Assembly: GCA_026394075.1 (NCBI GenBank)
Contig: JAPKYX010000072.1
Location: forward strand, 1 to 64,000
Source of the DNA: Acidobacteriota bacterium
GTDB lineage: Bacteria > Acidobacteriota > Terriglobia > Bryobacterales > Bryobacteraceae
Length of the DNA: 64,000 nt
Direction: 5' to 3'
In this document: piece by piece, positions 31,156 to 39,383 of the stretch
Layout: each line of letters begins with the position of its first letter
Numbering within the stretch: the stretch's first letter is position 1
The notes under the pieces: model-generated
Databases searched by the model: none
What the model saw: only the letters and a program-made list of their open reading frames with translations
What the model was told of the DNA's origin: nothing
Made by a program: the position numbers and the translations under genes

Positions 31156-31820
31156 CGATCCTTTTTCTCTGGAGCAGGGAAGTAGGGGCGCATCTCAGGA
31201 TAAATCAGGGTAGCCAGATCGACGGCACGGCGGTCCGCCAACTCTACTCCTTTTTCATCGACTGGCATGACGATCCTCACTAGGGCCATATCGGTCCGAT
31301 TCTCGCGAATCGCACTCCATACCCGGTGCGCCCGCAGTTGCTGCTCAAAGACCAGTGCCTGATCATGAGTCTGGAACCAGTAGAGAACTACCGCCTCCGC
31401 GTCTCCTTTGGCGATCCGGTAGTAGTTAACGGGAAAGGTGGAGCCATCTGGCAAGCGCACATCCATCACCCGGGAAACGCGCGGATTCCAGCCCGAGCCC
31501 GGGAGGCAAACCTTGGGGTCGTGCGCGTTCTTGGCCCGCAACTGCGTCTTGTAGTGGCTGACAAACAGGCTGGAGCGGGTAGCGGAACCGGCTAGCTGAA
31601 ACTCGCGGGTCAGTGCATCATCCGGCCCCAACATCTCCAGCACTTCCGGTTCAATCACGCCATCCTGCGTGAAGGACCACTCTCCCAGCCGCAGGGGCAG
31701 GCTGGCCAATGGCGGTGTGACCGGCAGATAGGGCTTCCGCTCCAGCGTGTACGAAGCCGCCGCCTGCGCGGCCAGGATGGCCACGCCCCCCCACAGCAGC
31801 CAGATTCGCCTGTCGATCAT
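31152..31820 (-). CDS. epsI: EpsI-domain protein (exosortase-associated)
   Basis: A 222-residue protein beginning at the ATG at 31820, which overlaps the exosortase stop (ATGA); a longer frame to 31916 runs inside the exosortase gene. An N-terminal membrane helix (IWLLWGGVAILAAQAAASYTL) is followed by the EpsI domain: LPLRLGEWSFTQDG, FVSHYKTQLRAKNAHDPKVC with LPGSGW, VNYYRIAKGDAEAVVLYWFQ. EpsI domains occur next to or fused with exosortases and take part in EPS production; the mechanism is unknown. Here it is a separate polypeptide in the same operon, probably in the periplasm attached to the inner membrane. Confidence 0.92.
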   Translation of the reverse strand: MIDRRIWLLWGGVAILAAQAAASYTLERKPYLPVTPPLASLPLRLGEWSFTQDGVIEPEVLEMLGPDDALTREFQLAGSATRSSLFVSHYKTQLRAKNAHDPKVCLPGSGWNPRVSRVMDVRLPDGSTFPVNYYRIAKGDAEAVVLYWFQTHDQALVFEQQLRAHRVWSAIRENRTDMALVRIVMPVDEKGVELADRRAVDLATLIYPEMRPYFPAPEKKDR

Positions 31821-32716
31821 TGCGCTGCCACCGGCGCGGCGTGCGGTTTGATCAGCTTGTTCAACATCCAATGGCATAGAGCGACCAACGCAAAACCCAC
31901 AAAAAAGCCTGACCATCCCAGCATGTCATGATACGTGCCCTTCGTCCAAGCAGGATTGTACTTGCCCAGGACGCCGGTGGAAGTAATGCGTAAGACGTTC
32001 ACGAAGATCGCCGCCGGGATGGCCAAAGCCACCACCACGCCACGCACCCACCCGCGCGGCTCCATGAAGTAAGCGTAAACTATGCAGAAAAACGTCAGCG
32101 TGATCAACGAACGGAGTCCGCTACAGGCTTCCACGACGTTCAACCGCATGTGTGCCAATTGCAAGATGTTGCCGTCGCGCATTACGCCAAAGCCGATCAA
32201 CTCAAACGCCAGCTCTGAAAGACTGCTGGCCAGCAGCTGAAGTGGTTGCGTAATCTGCCCGTAGAGAACTTCGGGCACCGGGAATGTAAACAGCAGTAAG
32301 AACAGCGGGAAAGAGAGCCGGCGGAGCAAGTTGAAGCCGCCAAACAACAACGCGCAACCGGCCAGCGAGATCAAGAAGGCGAACCTTGAGAAAGTGGACG
32401 AATTGGCCACGGTGGACAAGACTCCCAACAAAGCGGCCAAGGTCAAAGCCGTTCCCCCCCACCAACTCGGCCGAACGGAGGGTCTGAGAATCTGCTCCCG
32501 CAATTCCCACACCAGATAGAGCGATACCAGCGGCGCGAACAAGCCGTGGGCCATGTCTTCGCTCGAGACCAGAATGACACCCGTCATACGGAGCATGGGC
32601 CAGTAGCACAGCACCAGCAGTGCCGCGAATATCCCCAGCAAGAAGGGTGGGAAAGTGGCCGTTGCCGGGACAGGTAGCGGATGCGAACTGGCGACTGGGC
32701 CTGTTAGGATCTTCAT
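31817..32716 (-). CDS. Exosortase (transmembrane PEP-CTERM sorting peptidase)
   Basis: A 299-residue polytopic membrane protein with about eight hydrophobic helices. The catalytic triad of the exosortase/archaeosortase family is visible: Cys198 in VVEACSGLRSL, Arg243 in NVLRITSTG and His263 in TYHDMLGW. It should cleave after the PEP motif of exported substrates; three such proteins are encoded nearby (25248, 26300, 34316). It is first gene of a five-gene operon with EpsI and three secreted proteins. The start is only 21 bp from a divergent gene for a Cys-repeat protein, so the promoters must overlap coding ends. I do not assign an exosortase subtype. Confidence 0.94.
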   Translation of the reverse strand: MKILTGPVASSHPLPVPATATFPPFLLGIFAALLVLCYWPMLRMTGVILVSSEDMAHGLFAPLVSLYLVWELREQILRPSVRPSWWGGTALTLAALLGVLSTVANSSTFSRFAFLISLAGCALLFGGFNLLRRLSFPLFLLLFTFPVPEVLYGQITQPLQLLASSLSELAFELIGFGVMRDGNILQLAHMRLNVVEACSGLRSLITLTFFCIVYAYFMEPRGWVRGVVVALAIPAAIFVNVLRITSTGVLGKYNPAWTKGTYHDMLGWSGFFVGFALVALCHWMLNKLIKPHAAPVAAQ

Positions 32717-32737
32717 GAGGAGCTTCTCTTAGTTGTA

Positions 32738-33667
32738 ATGCAACCGGGCCCTTGTTTGCACGCTATTTCGTACCATAACTGTCAAATTGGCTCCGCGGCC
32801 AAACTTTTTGGCCTCGGTTTGGCCTTGGCCCTGTCCCTTGGCGGACAATCCCGACCGATTACGCCCGATTCCAACCTGGACCGCTGCCTGAAGGGTCTTC
32901 CAGGCTGTGATGTCAGTAGTTTACGCCCGGATGAGATCGCCCAAGTTGCGGAGGTCAGCCGCCGGCGCAACAGCGAATCGTGCCGCAGCGGTGCCCCCGG
33001 TTGTGACCCCACCGCGCTATCGCACGAAGACCAGTTGGCGGCACAGTCTTTTTTCCGCCGCCGCAATTTGGAGCGATGCCTGGCTGGGTCGGCCAATTGT
33101 GAGCCGGTGGTGTTGACGCAGGAGGAGGCTAAGCGAGTGGCCGGTGAGCGCCGGAAGCGGAATCTCCAGAACTGCCTGGAAGGTACTGCGCAGTGTGACC
33201 CGGTCCTGCTGAATCAGTCCGAATCGGAGGCGGTGAACAAAGCGCGGCAAGTCCGGAACTTTGAGCTCTGTAGTAATGTCTCTCCCAAGTGTGACCCACT
33301 TCTGTTGAGCGCGACGGAGAAGACCACGGTGGCCACCGGCCGGCAGCGCCGTAACGTCGAGTTCTGCCTCAACGGCCAGCCCCAATGCGACCCGTCCGCC
33401 CTAGCGCCATCTGATGCGGTGCAAGTGGCCAATGGAAGCCGCAAGCGGAACTACGACCGCTGCCTGAGTGGCTCAAACAACTGTGACCCGATCGTGCTGA
33501 CGCCGGAAGAAGCGAAAGCCGTCGCTGCCGGGCGGAAGCGCCGTAACGTGGAAAACTGCGTCGCCGGGTACTTTGGCAAGTGCGACCTATCGGTCCTCAA
33601 TGCCCCGGAGCTGGCCAACGTCAGCGCCGCCCAACGCCAGCGTGCCGCCACCCAGAAGAGTCGTTGA
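32738..33667 (+). CDS. Secreted protein of eight 32-residue, two-cysteine tandem repeats
   Basis: 309 residues. A hydrophobic stretch (LFGLGLALALSLGG, 23-36) acts as signal peptide or anchor. Residues 46-302 are eight tandem repeats, seven of exactly 32 residues and the last of 33. The pattern is N-x-(D/E)-x-C-x6-C-(D/E)-P-x-x-L, then about 12 helix-prone residues, then basic RRR/RKR before the next N. Examples are NLERCLAGSANCEPVVL and NYDRCLSGSNNCDPIVL. All sixteen repeat cysteines are kept (the last pair is spaced x7). The repeat starts fall at residues 46, 78, 110, 142, 174, 206, 238 and 270. I do not recognise the family. It is divergent from the exosortase and is followed 13 bp later by a NusG paralogue. 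The start is uncertain; a TTG at 32756 is possible. Confidence 0.85.
   Translation: MQPGPCLHAISYHNCQIGSAAKLFGLGLALALSLGGQSRPITPDSNLDRCLKGLPGCDVSSLRPDEIAQVAEVSRRRNSESCRSGAPGCDPTALSHEDQLAAQSFFRRRNLERCLAGSANCEPVVLTQEEAKRVAGERRKRNLQNCLEGTAQCDPVLLNQSESEAVNKARQVRNFELCSNVSPKCDPLLLSATEKTTVATGRQRRNVEFCLNGQPQCDPSALAPSDAVQVANGSRKRNYDRCLSGSNNCDPIVLTPEEAKAVAAGRKRRNVENCVAGYFGKCDLSVLNAPELANVSAAQRQRAATQKSR
32873..33643 (+). repeat. Coding tandem repeat, eight units of about 96 bp
   Basis: Encodes the eight 32/33-residue Cys-repeats. Units share short DNA blocks such as CGCCGTAACGT (two copies near 33350 and 33540) but are mostly diverged at third positions, so the expansion is old and kept by selection on the protein. 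Confidence 0.8.
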
Positions 33668-33680
33668 GGATTGACGGACC

Positions 33681-34229
33681 ATGAACCATGAATCGAACAG
33701 CGGGGAGGTGGCGTTGTCTCCCGAATCTTCAGCGCTCGTGGCCCCTTGGTACGCCCTGCGCGTCCGTTCCAATTTCGAGAAAAAGGCCAGTGGCGCACTC
33801 GCGCTGAGAGGGTTGGAGTGCTTTCTGCCCTCGTACAAGATCCGCCGCAACTGGACGGACCGGGTAAAGGTGGTTGATCAGCCCTTGTTCCCCGGTTACG
33901 TCTTCGCCCGCTTTCAGCATCCGCGCGATTGGCTCATGGTGATGCAGACCCCTGGGGTCGTGCAGATCGTCGGCCAGGGCCAAGAACCCACCATCGTCGA
34001 CGAAGCCGAAATCGAAACCCTGCGTAAACTCGTGAACTCCACCGTCCCGTTGTTCCCGCGCGCCTTCCTGAAGGTGGGCCAGAAAGTACGCATCGAACAC
34101 GGCCCGCTGGCCGGCACGGAAGGGATACTTGAGAAGTTCCAGAAAGACTACCGGCTGGTGGTCTCCATCAGCCTGCTGCAACGCTCGGTTGCGGCGGAGA
34201 TGGACGCGGATTGGGTGAAAGGCGTCTAG
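33681..34229 (+). CDS. Specialised NusG paralogue (UpxY/RfaH-like antiterminator)
   Basis: A 182-residue protein with an NGN domain (PWYALRVRSNFEKKASGAL, then GLECFLPSYKIRRNWTDR and DQPLFPGYVFARF, TPGVVQIVG) and a C-terminal KOW domain (KVGQKVRIEHGPLAGTEGIL followed by EKFQKDYRLVVSI). Its length and location beside surface-polysaccharide genes mark it as a specialised NusG that lets RNA polymerase read through long operons. The EPS operon from 64 kb to 46.6 kb or the exosortase operon are the natural targets. It follows the Cys-repeat gene by 13 bp and ends at a bidirectional terminator. Confidence 0.9.
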   Translation: MNHESNSGEVALSPESSALVAPWYALRVRSNFEKKASGALALRGLECFLPSYKIRRNWTDRVKVVDQPLFPGYVFARFQHPRDWLMVMQTPGVVQIVGQGQEPTIVDEAEIETLRKLVNSTVPLFPRAFLKVGQKVRIEHGPLAGTEGILEKFQKDYRLVVSISLLQRSVAAEMDADWVKGV

Positions 34230-34251
34230 TAAAGCCCTGAGCAAAAAATGA

Positions 34252-34277
34252 AAACGCCCGGATTGCTCCGGGCGTTT
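34252..34277. terminator. Bidirectional intrinsic terminator
   Basis: Perfect 11-bp stem AAACGCCCGGA / TCCGGGCGTTT with loop TTGC. On the left lies an A-rich run (AAAAAATGAAAA), which gives a U-tract for transcripts from the minus strand; on the right TTT ends the stem for plus-strand transcripts. It separates the convergent NusG and PEP-CTERM genes. Confidence 0.9.
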
Positions 34278-34315
34278 CTGCTCCGATACTGCTTTTACTG
34301 CTTTTGCTGTTTTGC

Positions 34316-35182
34316 CTACGCCTTGGTGTTGCGACGGCGAACCGCCACCACCAAGCCACTCAGGCCCAGCGCCAGCGCGCCGTAGAAGCCCGGCTCGGGC
34401 ACAACCTGAACCAGGAAGGTCTGCTTGTCCGCGCTATCCGGATTGGTTTCCAGGATTCCGCCGTCCGCGATCCAGCTCACCACGGCCCACCTGGTCATAT
34501 CGACAGTGGCGTAGTTCGCAACGGCCTGTTGGCGCCAGTAATCACTCTTCGCCTGCTGCAAAGCGAGTGTATTGTCTGCACCCGTCACGAGATCGAACGT
34601 GCTGGTGCCACCGGCCGGCGAAACATTGTTATGCATAATCGCCCAAATGGCCTTCTGGAGGGCGTCATTCTTGGCGGTGCCGGTCATGGCAACCGGGTTC
34701 GAGGAGAAGCCGTCGTACTGCGACACCAGGTAGGCCGCCATCCGGAACCGCTCAGTGGCGGACACCAAACCGGCAGCGGCGCCATTGACGTCGTTGGTCC
34801 AACCCGGAGCGGTCGGTGCCAGGGCGCTGATCTCCTGATACCGGACGGTGTTGGCGGCAGCGCCGGCAACCTGGTCCAACCGGGTGATGTTGGCCTTCAA
34901 ATTCTGTTCGTTCGTATTGAAGAACAGTTGAGAGTCAACACACCAAAACGTGGTCTCCAGGTTTCCTAACACGTTCGCCGGGTTGGGAGTGACCGTACCG
35001 GCAAAAGCGCCGCCGCCGCCGCCGGCGGCAGAGCCGACGCGACCGCTAAAGGACACTGTTTTCGGGTTGGGTAACCCCACATAAGCGGAGTTGTCGGGCA
35101 GCGGAGCCCGGGCCGCTGACGCGAGGCCGGCGGTAATGACCGCAAACGACGCGATTCGAAGGGCGAGATTCGTAGATTTCAT
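34316..35182 (-). CDS. PEP-CTERM secreted protein (copy 3, distinct family)
   Basis: A 288-residue exported protein. ATG at 35182 gives MKSTNLALRIASFAVITAGL as signal peptide, with AAAGGA about 16 nt upstream; a longer frame starts at 35224. The body has FSGRVGSAAGGGGGAFAGTV, ETTFWCVDSQLFF and ALQKAIWAIMHNN, features common to thioester-less PEP-CTERM surface proteins with a single Cys. The sorting signal is VPEPGFYGALALGLSGLVVA followed by VRRRNTKA. It differs from copies 1 and 2 in its mature part but shares the same extended signal. It ends at the bidirectional terminator. Surface display or EPS attachment via the exosortase is inferred. Confidence 0.87.
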   Translation of the reverse strand: MKSTNLALRIASFAVITAGLASAARAPLPDNSAYVGLPNPKTVSFSGRVGSAAGGGGGAFAGTVTPNPANVLGNLETTFWCVDSQLFFNTNEQNLKANITRLDQVAGAAANTVRYQEISALAPTAPGWTNDVNGAAAGLVSATERFRMAAYLVSQYDGFSSNPVAMTGTAKNDALQKAIWAIMHNNVSPAGGTSTFDLVTGADNTLALQQAKSDYWRQQAVANYATVDMTRWAVVSWIADGGILETNPDSADKQTFLVQVVPEPGFYGALALGLSGLVVAVRRRNTKA

Positions 35183-35530
35183 TTCGAAATGTTGTTTTCC
35201 TTTCTCAATCTTCCTCAAGATCAACCTGAGAGATAAGTAAGTATAGACAGCTAGAGAGAGCTAAGTCAAAGTAAAATGCACGGGAATAGGCGGTAATGCA
35301 AGTGTCTGTTGCTAGTGGTACTAGTAGTAACAATGGCCCGAATCGGGCCATGAATAGGCAGCGGCAGAGCTCCAACCATCGAGAGCATCGTTGGAACCCC
35401 TGATAATAAAGCCGTTCAAGTAGACGATGAGGCGGCTTCAATGGTACTGTGTCGCCCGGTACTGGCGCACTTGCGGCACGCTACGCCGTGACAGTATTCA
35501 TGACGGTACTGGAGGTTATAGAACTTATCG
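35183..35530. other. Regulatory-looking intergenic region before PEP-CTERM gene 3
   Basis: 348 bp without a gene. It is AT-richer than its surroundings and contains four GGTACT hexamers (35317, 35443, 35458, 35505) and a 19-bp inverted repeat (35333-35351). No clear sigma70 promoter was picked out; the region should hold the promoter of the PEP-CTERM gene and the end of the TPR transcript. Confidence 0.5.
35333..35351. promoter_or_regulatory. 19-bp inverted repeat ATGGCCCGA-A-TCGGGCCAT
   Basis: Perfect 9-bp arms with one central base. It lies 151 bp upstream of the PEP-CTERM gene start. The 9-mer TCGGGCCAT recurs at 39506-39514, in the promoter region of the Ig-repeat protein, each time next to a GTACT. 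Operator function is inferred. Confidence 0.45.
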
Positions 35531-37846
35531 TTAGCGCAGCGCGGCGTCGATTTCCTTTAGCTCTGTCTCGCTGGGTTTGTTCTTCCGGGCAGACTCCAGC
35601 AGATCCCGGGCTTCCTGCTGCTGTCCCAACGCCTTGTGCGTGAGGGCGGCGTGGAGCTGAAAGGTGGGGTTCTTGGGGTACTTGCGCAGCAATGAGCGGA
35701 GCAACTGCAGGGCACTGTCCGCCTTGCCGGACTTCAGGTAGATCATGCCCAGCGTATCGGTAAACAGCGGGTTTTCCGGTTCCTTCTTGACTGCTGTCTG
35801 GGACAACGTCAGTGCTTCATCCAGCTTCGTGTTAGCCAGCATCAGGTTCCAGGCGAGATTATTCATGATGGACGCGGTGTTGGGGCTGGCCTGAAGGGCG
35901 CGCCGGAACGCCGCTACTGCGTCGGAATAGCGGCCAGACAGTTCCAGTGCTTCACCCAGCAAGGCCGGTGCGACGTGATCTGCCGGGCTCAGTGATTCAG
36001 CCTTCTGAAAAGCTACGATCGCGTCCGCTAACCGGTCTTGGCCTTGATGTACTTGGCCCAACCGGATCCAATGGGGGGCATGAGCGGGAAAGTCCACGGT
36101 CAGCTTCTGGGCGGTCGTTAGCGCCAGCTCCGGCTGCCGGGCCTCAATGGCCGCAGTGACCAATACTTCCCGTGTCTCGACATTGTTGGTCCGCTGAATG
36201 TCTTGCGTCAGCAGAGCAACCCCCTGTTGCGCCTGGCCTTGGCGAATACGGAGGCTGGCCAGCGCCCGGACGGCGCGGGGATCGTTGTTCTTGACTAGGC
36301 CCGTCAGCGTCCGCTCTGCCTCTGGAAACTTCTGCTCGGCCATGTTCAGCAAGCCCAGTTGGAGGGTCACCTCGGATAGGCGCGGATACTCAGACTCCAG
36401 GCGCCGCAGTTCTGCCCGGGTTTCGCCAAAGCGCTGCTGCTGCGCCCAGGCGGACGTACGAATCAACCGGGTCCGGGCATTGGTGGGTGCCAAAGCCAGG
36501 GCGCGGTCAGCGAACTGGAGTGCCTCGGCGGGATTGCGGTCACGTAGCGCGAGATCCGCCAACTCTTGGAGTGCCTCCGCGCTGCGCGGTGAACGCGTCA
36601 GCACCTCTTGGAAGATAGTGCGGGCAGCGCGCTCGTCTCCCAGCTGACGTTGCGCCCGGCCCAAGGCAGTGCGATAGCTGGCGTCGTCGGGATACTTAGC
36701 CACCAAGGCAGTGAGGTCGGCCAATGCCAGCTTGTTGTCAGCCGGCTGGTTGCTGGACAGCCGCAGGGCGGCCCGGGCAAACAGGGTACCGGGATCGTCG
36801 GGTGACTCCTTCAGCATTGCCTCCAGTGAGGCCGCTGCTTCGGCTGTCTTGCCGGAAGCCAACTGCAGCCGCACGATCCTCTGTTGGTAGGTGGCCCGCT
36901 GGGTTTTGTCGGACTGGGCCGCTAGGCCCTTCTGGTAGATGGCGAGCGCTTCACTCACTCGGCCGGAGCGGGCATAAAAATCGCCGCCCTCCAAGGGCGC
37001 CTCGGGATGCTGAGCCGTGTTGGCCACAAAGGCGCCCAGAAGAGCATCCGCCTCGGCAGTCTTCTTCTGGCTCACCAGGTGGTCGGCCAATTGGATCACC
37101 GCGAAGGCATTCTTCGGGTCGCGATCGATCTTGGTCCGCAAAAGACGCTCGGCCTCATCCGGCCGCCGGGCTTCAATCAGATGGGCGTAGAGCAGGTCGT
37201 AGAGTGGGCCATACTGCTTCAGGGCTCCGGAAAGATACTTCTGTGCGAACGCCTCGGCCTGTTCCGGTTGGCGGTCCTGCAACAGTGCCTGAACACGGCT
37301 GGTGACGACATCGGGTTGGTCCGGCTTTGCGGCAAGCGCCTTCTCAAAGAGTGCCGCTGCTTCGCCCGGCTTGGAATCCAGCAGCGACAGATACGCCCTC
37401 AGCCGCAGTCCTTCAAATGAAGTGGCGTTAGCGGCCAACAACTGATCCGCCATGCGGGTGGCGGTTTCATAAAGAACCGGCGGACGCTGCGGCAGGGCCA
37501 GCAAGCCATCCAGGGCCAGACGCCCCAGAACTACCTTGGCTTCTTCTGAGGCGGGCAGCAATTGCTGGGCCCGTTGCAGAATCAAGAGTGCATCATTCCC
37601 CTTGCCCTGCTGTTGCAGAACTTGGCCCAGCGCCAAATAGGCTTCACCGAAGTTGGTGTCCTTCTGGATCGCCTTACGGACCTCGAGAGCTGCGTCATCC
37701 AACTTGCCTTGCTTCAGGAACTCCTGGCCCCGCCGGAGAAAATCCTCCTTTGAGGATGAGCCGCAACCAGTGATGGTGAACAACACTGCGGCAGTTAGGC
37801 AGGCCCAAAAGCCACGTAGGGACCGGGAGGAGGAAAGCGGAGTCAT
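35531..37846 (-). CDS. Large TPR lipoprotein of the PEP-CTERM/exosortase type (PrsT-like), copy B
   Basis: A 771-residue protein from ATG at 37846 (a TTG at 37861 would add five residues). The lipoprotein signal is FWACLTAAVLFTITGCGSSS, then TPR repeats run to the end, for example KLDDAALEVRKAIQKDTNFG and SGRYSDAVAAFRRALQASPN. It shares architecture and parts of sequence with the protein at 22889 (such as ALEVRKAIQK/VLDFQKAIQK and the C-terminal NNLAWNLML/NNLAYLLAE), so the locus carries two PrsT-like proteins. It is 88 bp downstream of the WecA-type gene on the same strand and probably co-transcribed. Predicted location is an envelope membrane; the role in EPS secretion is inferred from family context. 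Confidence 0.83.
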   Translation of the reverse strand: MTPLSSSRSLRGFWACLTAAVLFTITGCGSSSKEDFLRRGQEFLKQGKLDDAALEVRKAIQKDTNFGEAYLALGQVLQQQGKGNDALLILQRAQQLLPASEEAKVVLGRLALDGLLALPQRPPVLYETATRMADQLLAANATSFEGLRLRAYLSLLDSKPGEAAALFEKALAAKPDQPDVVTSRVQALLQDRQPEQAEAFAQKYLSGALKQYGPLYDLLYAHLIEARRPDEAERLLRTKIDRDPKNAFAVIQLADHLVSQKKTAEADALLGAFVANTAQHPEAPLEGGDFYARSGRVSEALAIYQKGLAAQSDKTQRATYQQRIVRLQLASGKTAEAAASLEAMLKESPDDPGTLFARAALRLSSNQPADNKLALADLTALVAKYPDDASYRTALGRAQRQLGDERAARTIFQEVLTRSPRSAEALQELADLALRDRNPAEALQFADRALALAPTNARTRLIRTSAWAQQQRFGETRAELRRLESEYPRLSEVTLQLGLLNMAEQKFPEAERTLTGLVKNNDPRAVRALASLRIRQGQAQQGVALLTQDIQRTNNVETREVLVTAAIEARQPELALTTAQKLTVDFPAHAPHWIRLGQVHQGQDRLADAIVAFQKAESLSPADHVAPALLGEALELSGRYSDAVAAFRRALQASPNTASIMNNLAWNLMLANTKLDEALTLSQTAVKKEPENPLFTDTLGMIYLKSGKADSALQLLRSLLRKYPKNPTFQLHAALTHKALGQQQEARDLLESARKNKPSETELKEIDAALR

Positions 37847-37934
37847 ATATTGCTCGTTCAATTTTACGATGATTATCGGCGAGTGCGAACCAAGGCACTA
37901 GCAGGACAAGTCGAGACGGCAACGCAACGTCAAA

Positions 37935-39383
37935 CTACACCGTTTCAATGGCGTGCGCGTCTTGCGGGCGGACTAAGGCAGGCGAGTTGGAAAACTTCCC
38001 GTTCTTGAAATAGCGTTCCAATAGTACCGGAAAGGTGGAAAATAGTACCGGATGAATCGAACGCTGCGGATCATAGTATAGGTTGAGGAACTGCTCATCC
38101 GGCAGAGGCACGCGAACCTGCCAAAGGCCGGCCGCCGTCACCTCAGGTACAGATAGAGAATCATAAACCTGGCCCCCCCAACGCATCCGCGCCCCCATCC
38201 ATCCCAGCTCTTGACCGGTTTCCGAGATGGCCTGCCAAGCCTCATCAAACGAAACGAACTTCTCCAACTCCCGCTCAAACTGCTGCAAGAGCATTTGTGC
38301 CTTTACCATGTCACGAAACGCACCCCGGAAAATCATGCGGCTGGTGACCCCAAATTCGGCATACCCCAGGTGCTGGATTCCCAGCCAGGCGCCGGCACAG
38401 AACAGAATGATGATTAAACCACCAAACCGTTCATTCGTCATGTCTTGCAGTAACGCGAGTGCGGCCGCCACGCCACAACCGGCATAGAGCAGCAGCGCTG
38501 CCCGCCGGGGCGTGAACCCTTGATCGAGTAGGCGGTGATGGATATGGGCCCGGTCCGCCGACATGATCGGCTGCCGCCGCAGAAAGCGCCGCACCACGGC
38601 CAGTCCGGTATCGAGCAACGGCATCGCCATGGCGATCAAGGGGGCCGTCATGCCCAGAACGGTGGCGGACTTGTGGCTCCAGAGGGCTCCAAAACAGCCC
38701 AGCAGAAAGCCAATCAAGAGACTGCCGCAATCCCCCAGAAAGATGGAAGCCGGATTGAAGTTATACCGCAGAAAGCCCAGCAGCGCCCCTACCAGCGGAG
38801 CCGTCACAATGGCCAGTTCTACGCTGCCATGAACTAAGGCGGCCACCAGCGAGGTCATGGTCGCAAAAATGCCGACGCCAGCTGCTAGGCCATCCATTCC
38901 ATCAATTAGATTGAGAGCATTGGAGCAGCCAATCAACCAAACAACAGTGATCAATACTGAGGCCCACTCTCCTAATGGCTGCCCACGAAAAACCTGAACC
39001 CCGAATCCGGCCGAATAGGCCAACAAGGCCGCCACCACTTGACCGGCCAACTTCTGCCAGGGCCGCAAACCCCAAAGGTCGTCAGCCAATCCGGTGAAAA
39101 AGACCACCCCGGCCGCCGGGGCCAAAGCTAGCGAAGCCGCGATGCCGCGCGGCAGGTCGATCGTGAGATTCCGATAAGGGGCAAACGCTATGAAAGCAAT
39201 GGCGATAACGTACGCCACGACCACACCGATACCACCCACACGCGGAATCGGATGCTCATGCGTCTTGCGCACGTTATCTGGCTTGTCCACCAAGCCGAGT
39301 GCAATCGCGCGATCACGGACCAGCGGCGTCAGCAGCAGGGCCAAAAGGAAGGCGATCGCGCTAATATCAAAAACGACCAGCAT
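37935..39383 (-). CDS. WecA/TagO-type polyprenyl-phosphate sugar-phosphotransferase
   Basis: 482 residues; the first 340 or so form the glycosyltransferase family 4 membrane core with about 11 helices and motifs KTHEHPIPRVGGIGV, FFTGLADDLWGLRPWQK, NLIDGMDGLAAGVG, FLRYNFNPASIFLGDCGSLL and the HIHHRLLDQG segment. It transfers a sugar-1-phosphate to undecaprenyl phosphate and so starts EPS or O-unit synthesis at the inner membrane. An additional cytosolic tail of about 120 residues (from about MVKAQMLLQQFERELEKF) is not part of the minimal enzyme; related tails occur in Acidobacteria and cyanobacteria and may be regulatory. The likely partner is the EPS operon at 46.6-64 kb. Confidence 0.9.
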   Translation of the reverse strand: MLVVFDISAIAFLLALLLTPLVRDRAIALGLVDKPDNVRKTHEHPIPRVGGIGVVVAYVIAIAFIAFAPYRNLTIDLPRGIAASLALAPAAGVVFFTGLADDLWGLRPWQKLAGQVVAALLAYSAGFGVQVFRGQPLGEWASVLITVVWLIGCSNALNLIDGMDGLAAGVGIFATMTSLVAALVHGSVELAIVTAPLVGALLGFLRYNFNPASIFLGDCGSLLIGFLLGCFGALWSHKSATVLGMTAPLIAMAMPLLDTGLAVVRRFLRRQPIMSADRAHIHHRLLDQGFTPRRAALLLYAGCGVAAALALLQDMTNERFGGLIIILFCAGAWLGIQHLGYAEFGVTSRMIFRGAFRDMVKAQMLLQQFERELEKFVSFDEAWQAISETGQELGWMGARMRWGGQVYDSLSVPEVTAAGLWQVRVPLPDEQFLNLYYDPQRSIHPVLFSTFPVLLERYFKNGKFSNSPALVRPQDAHAIETV

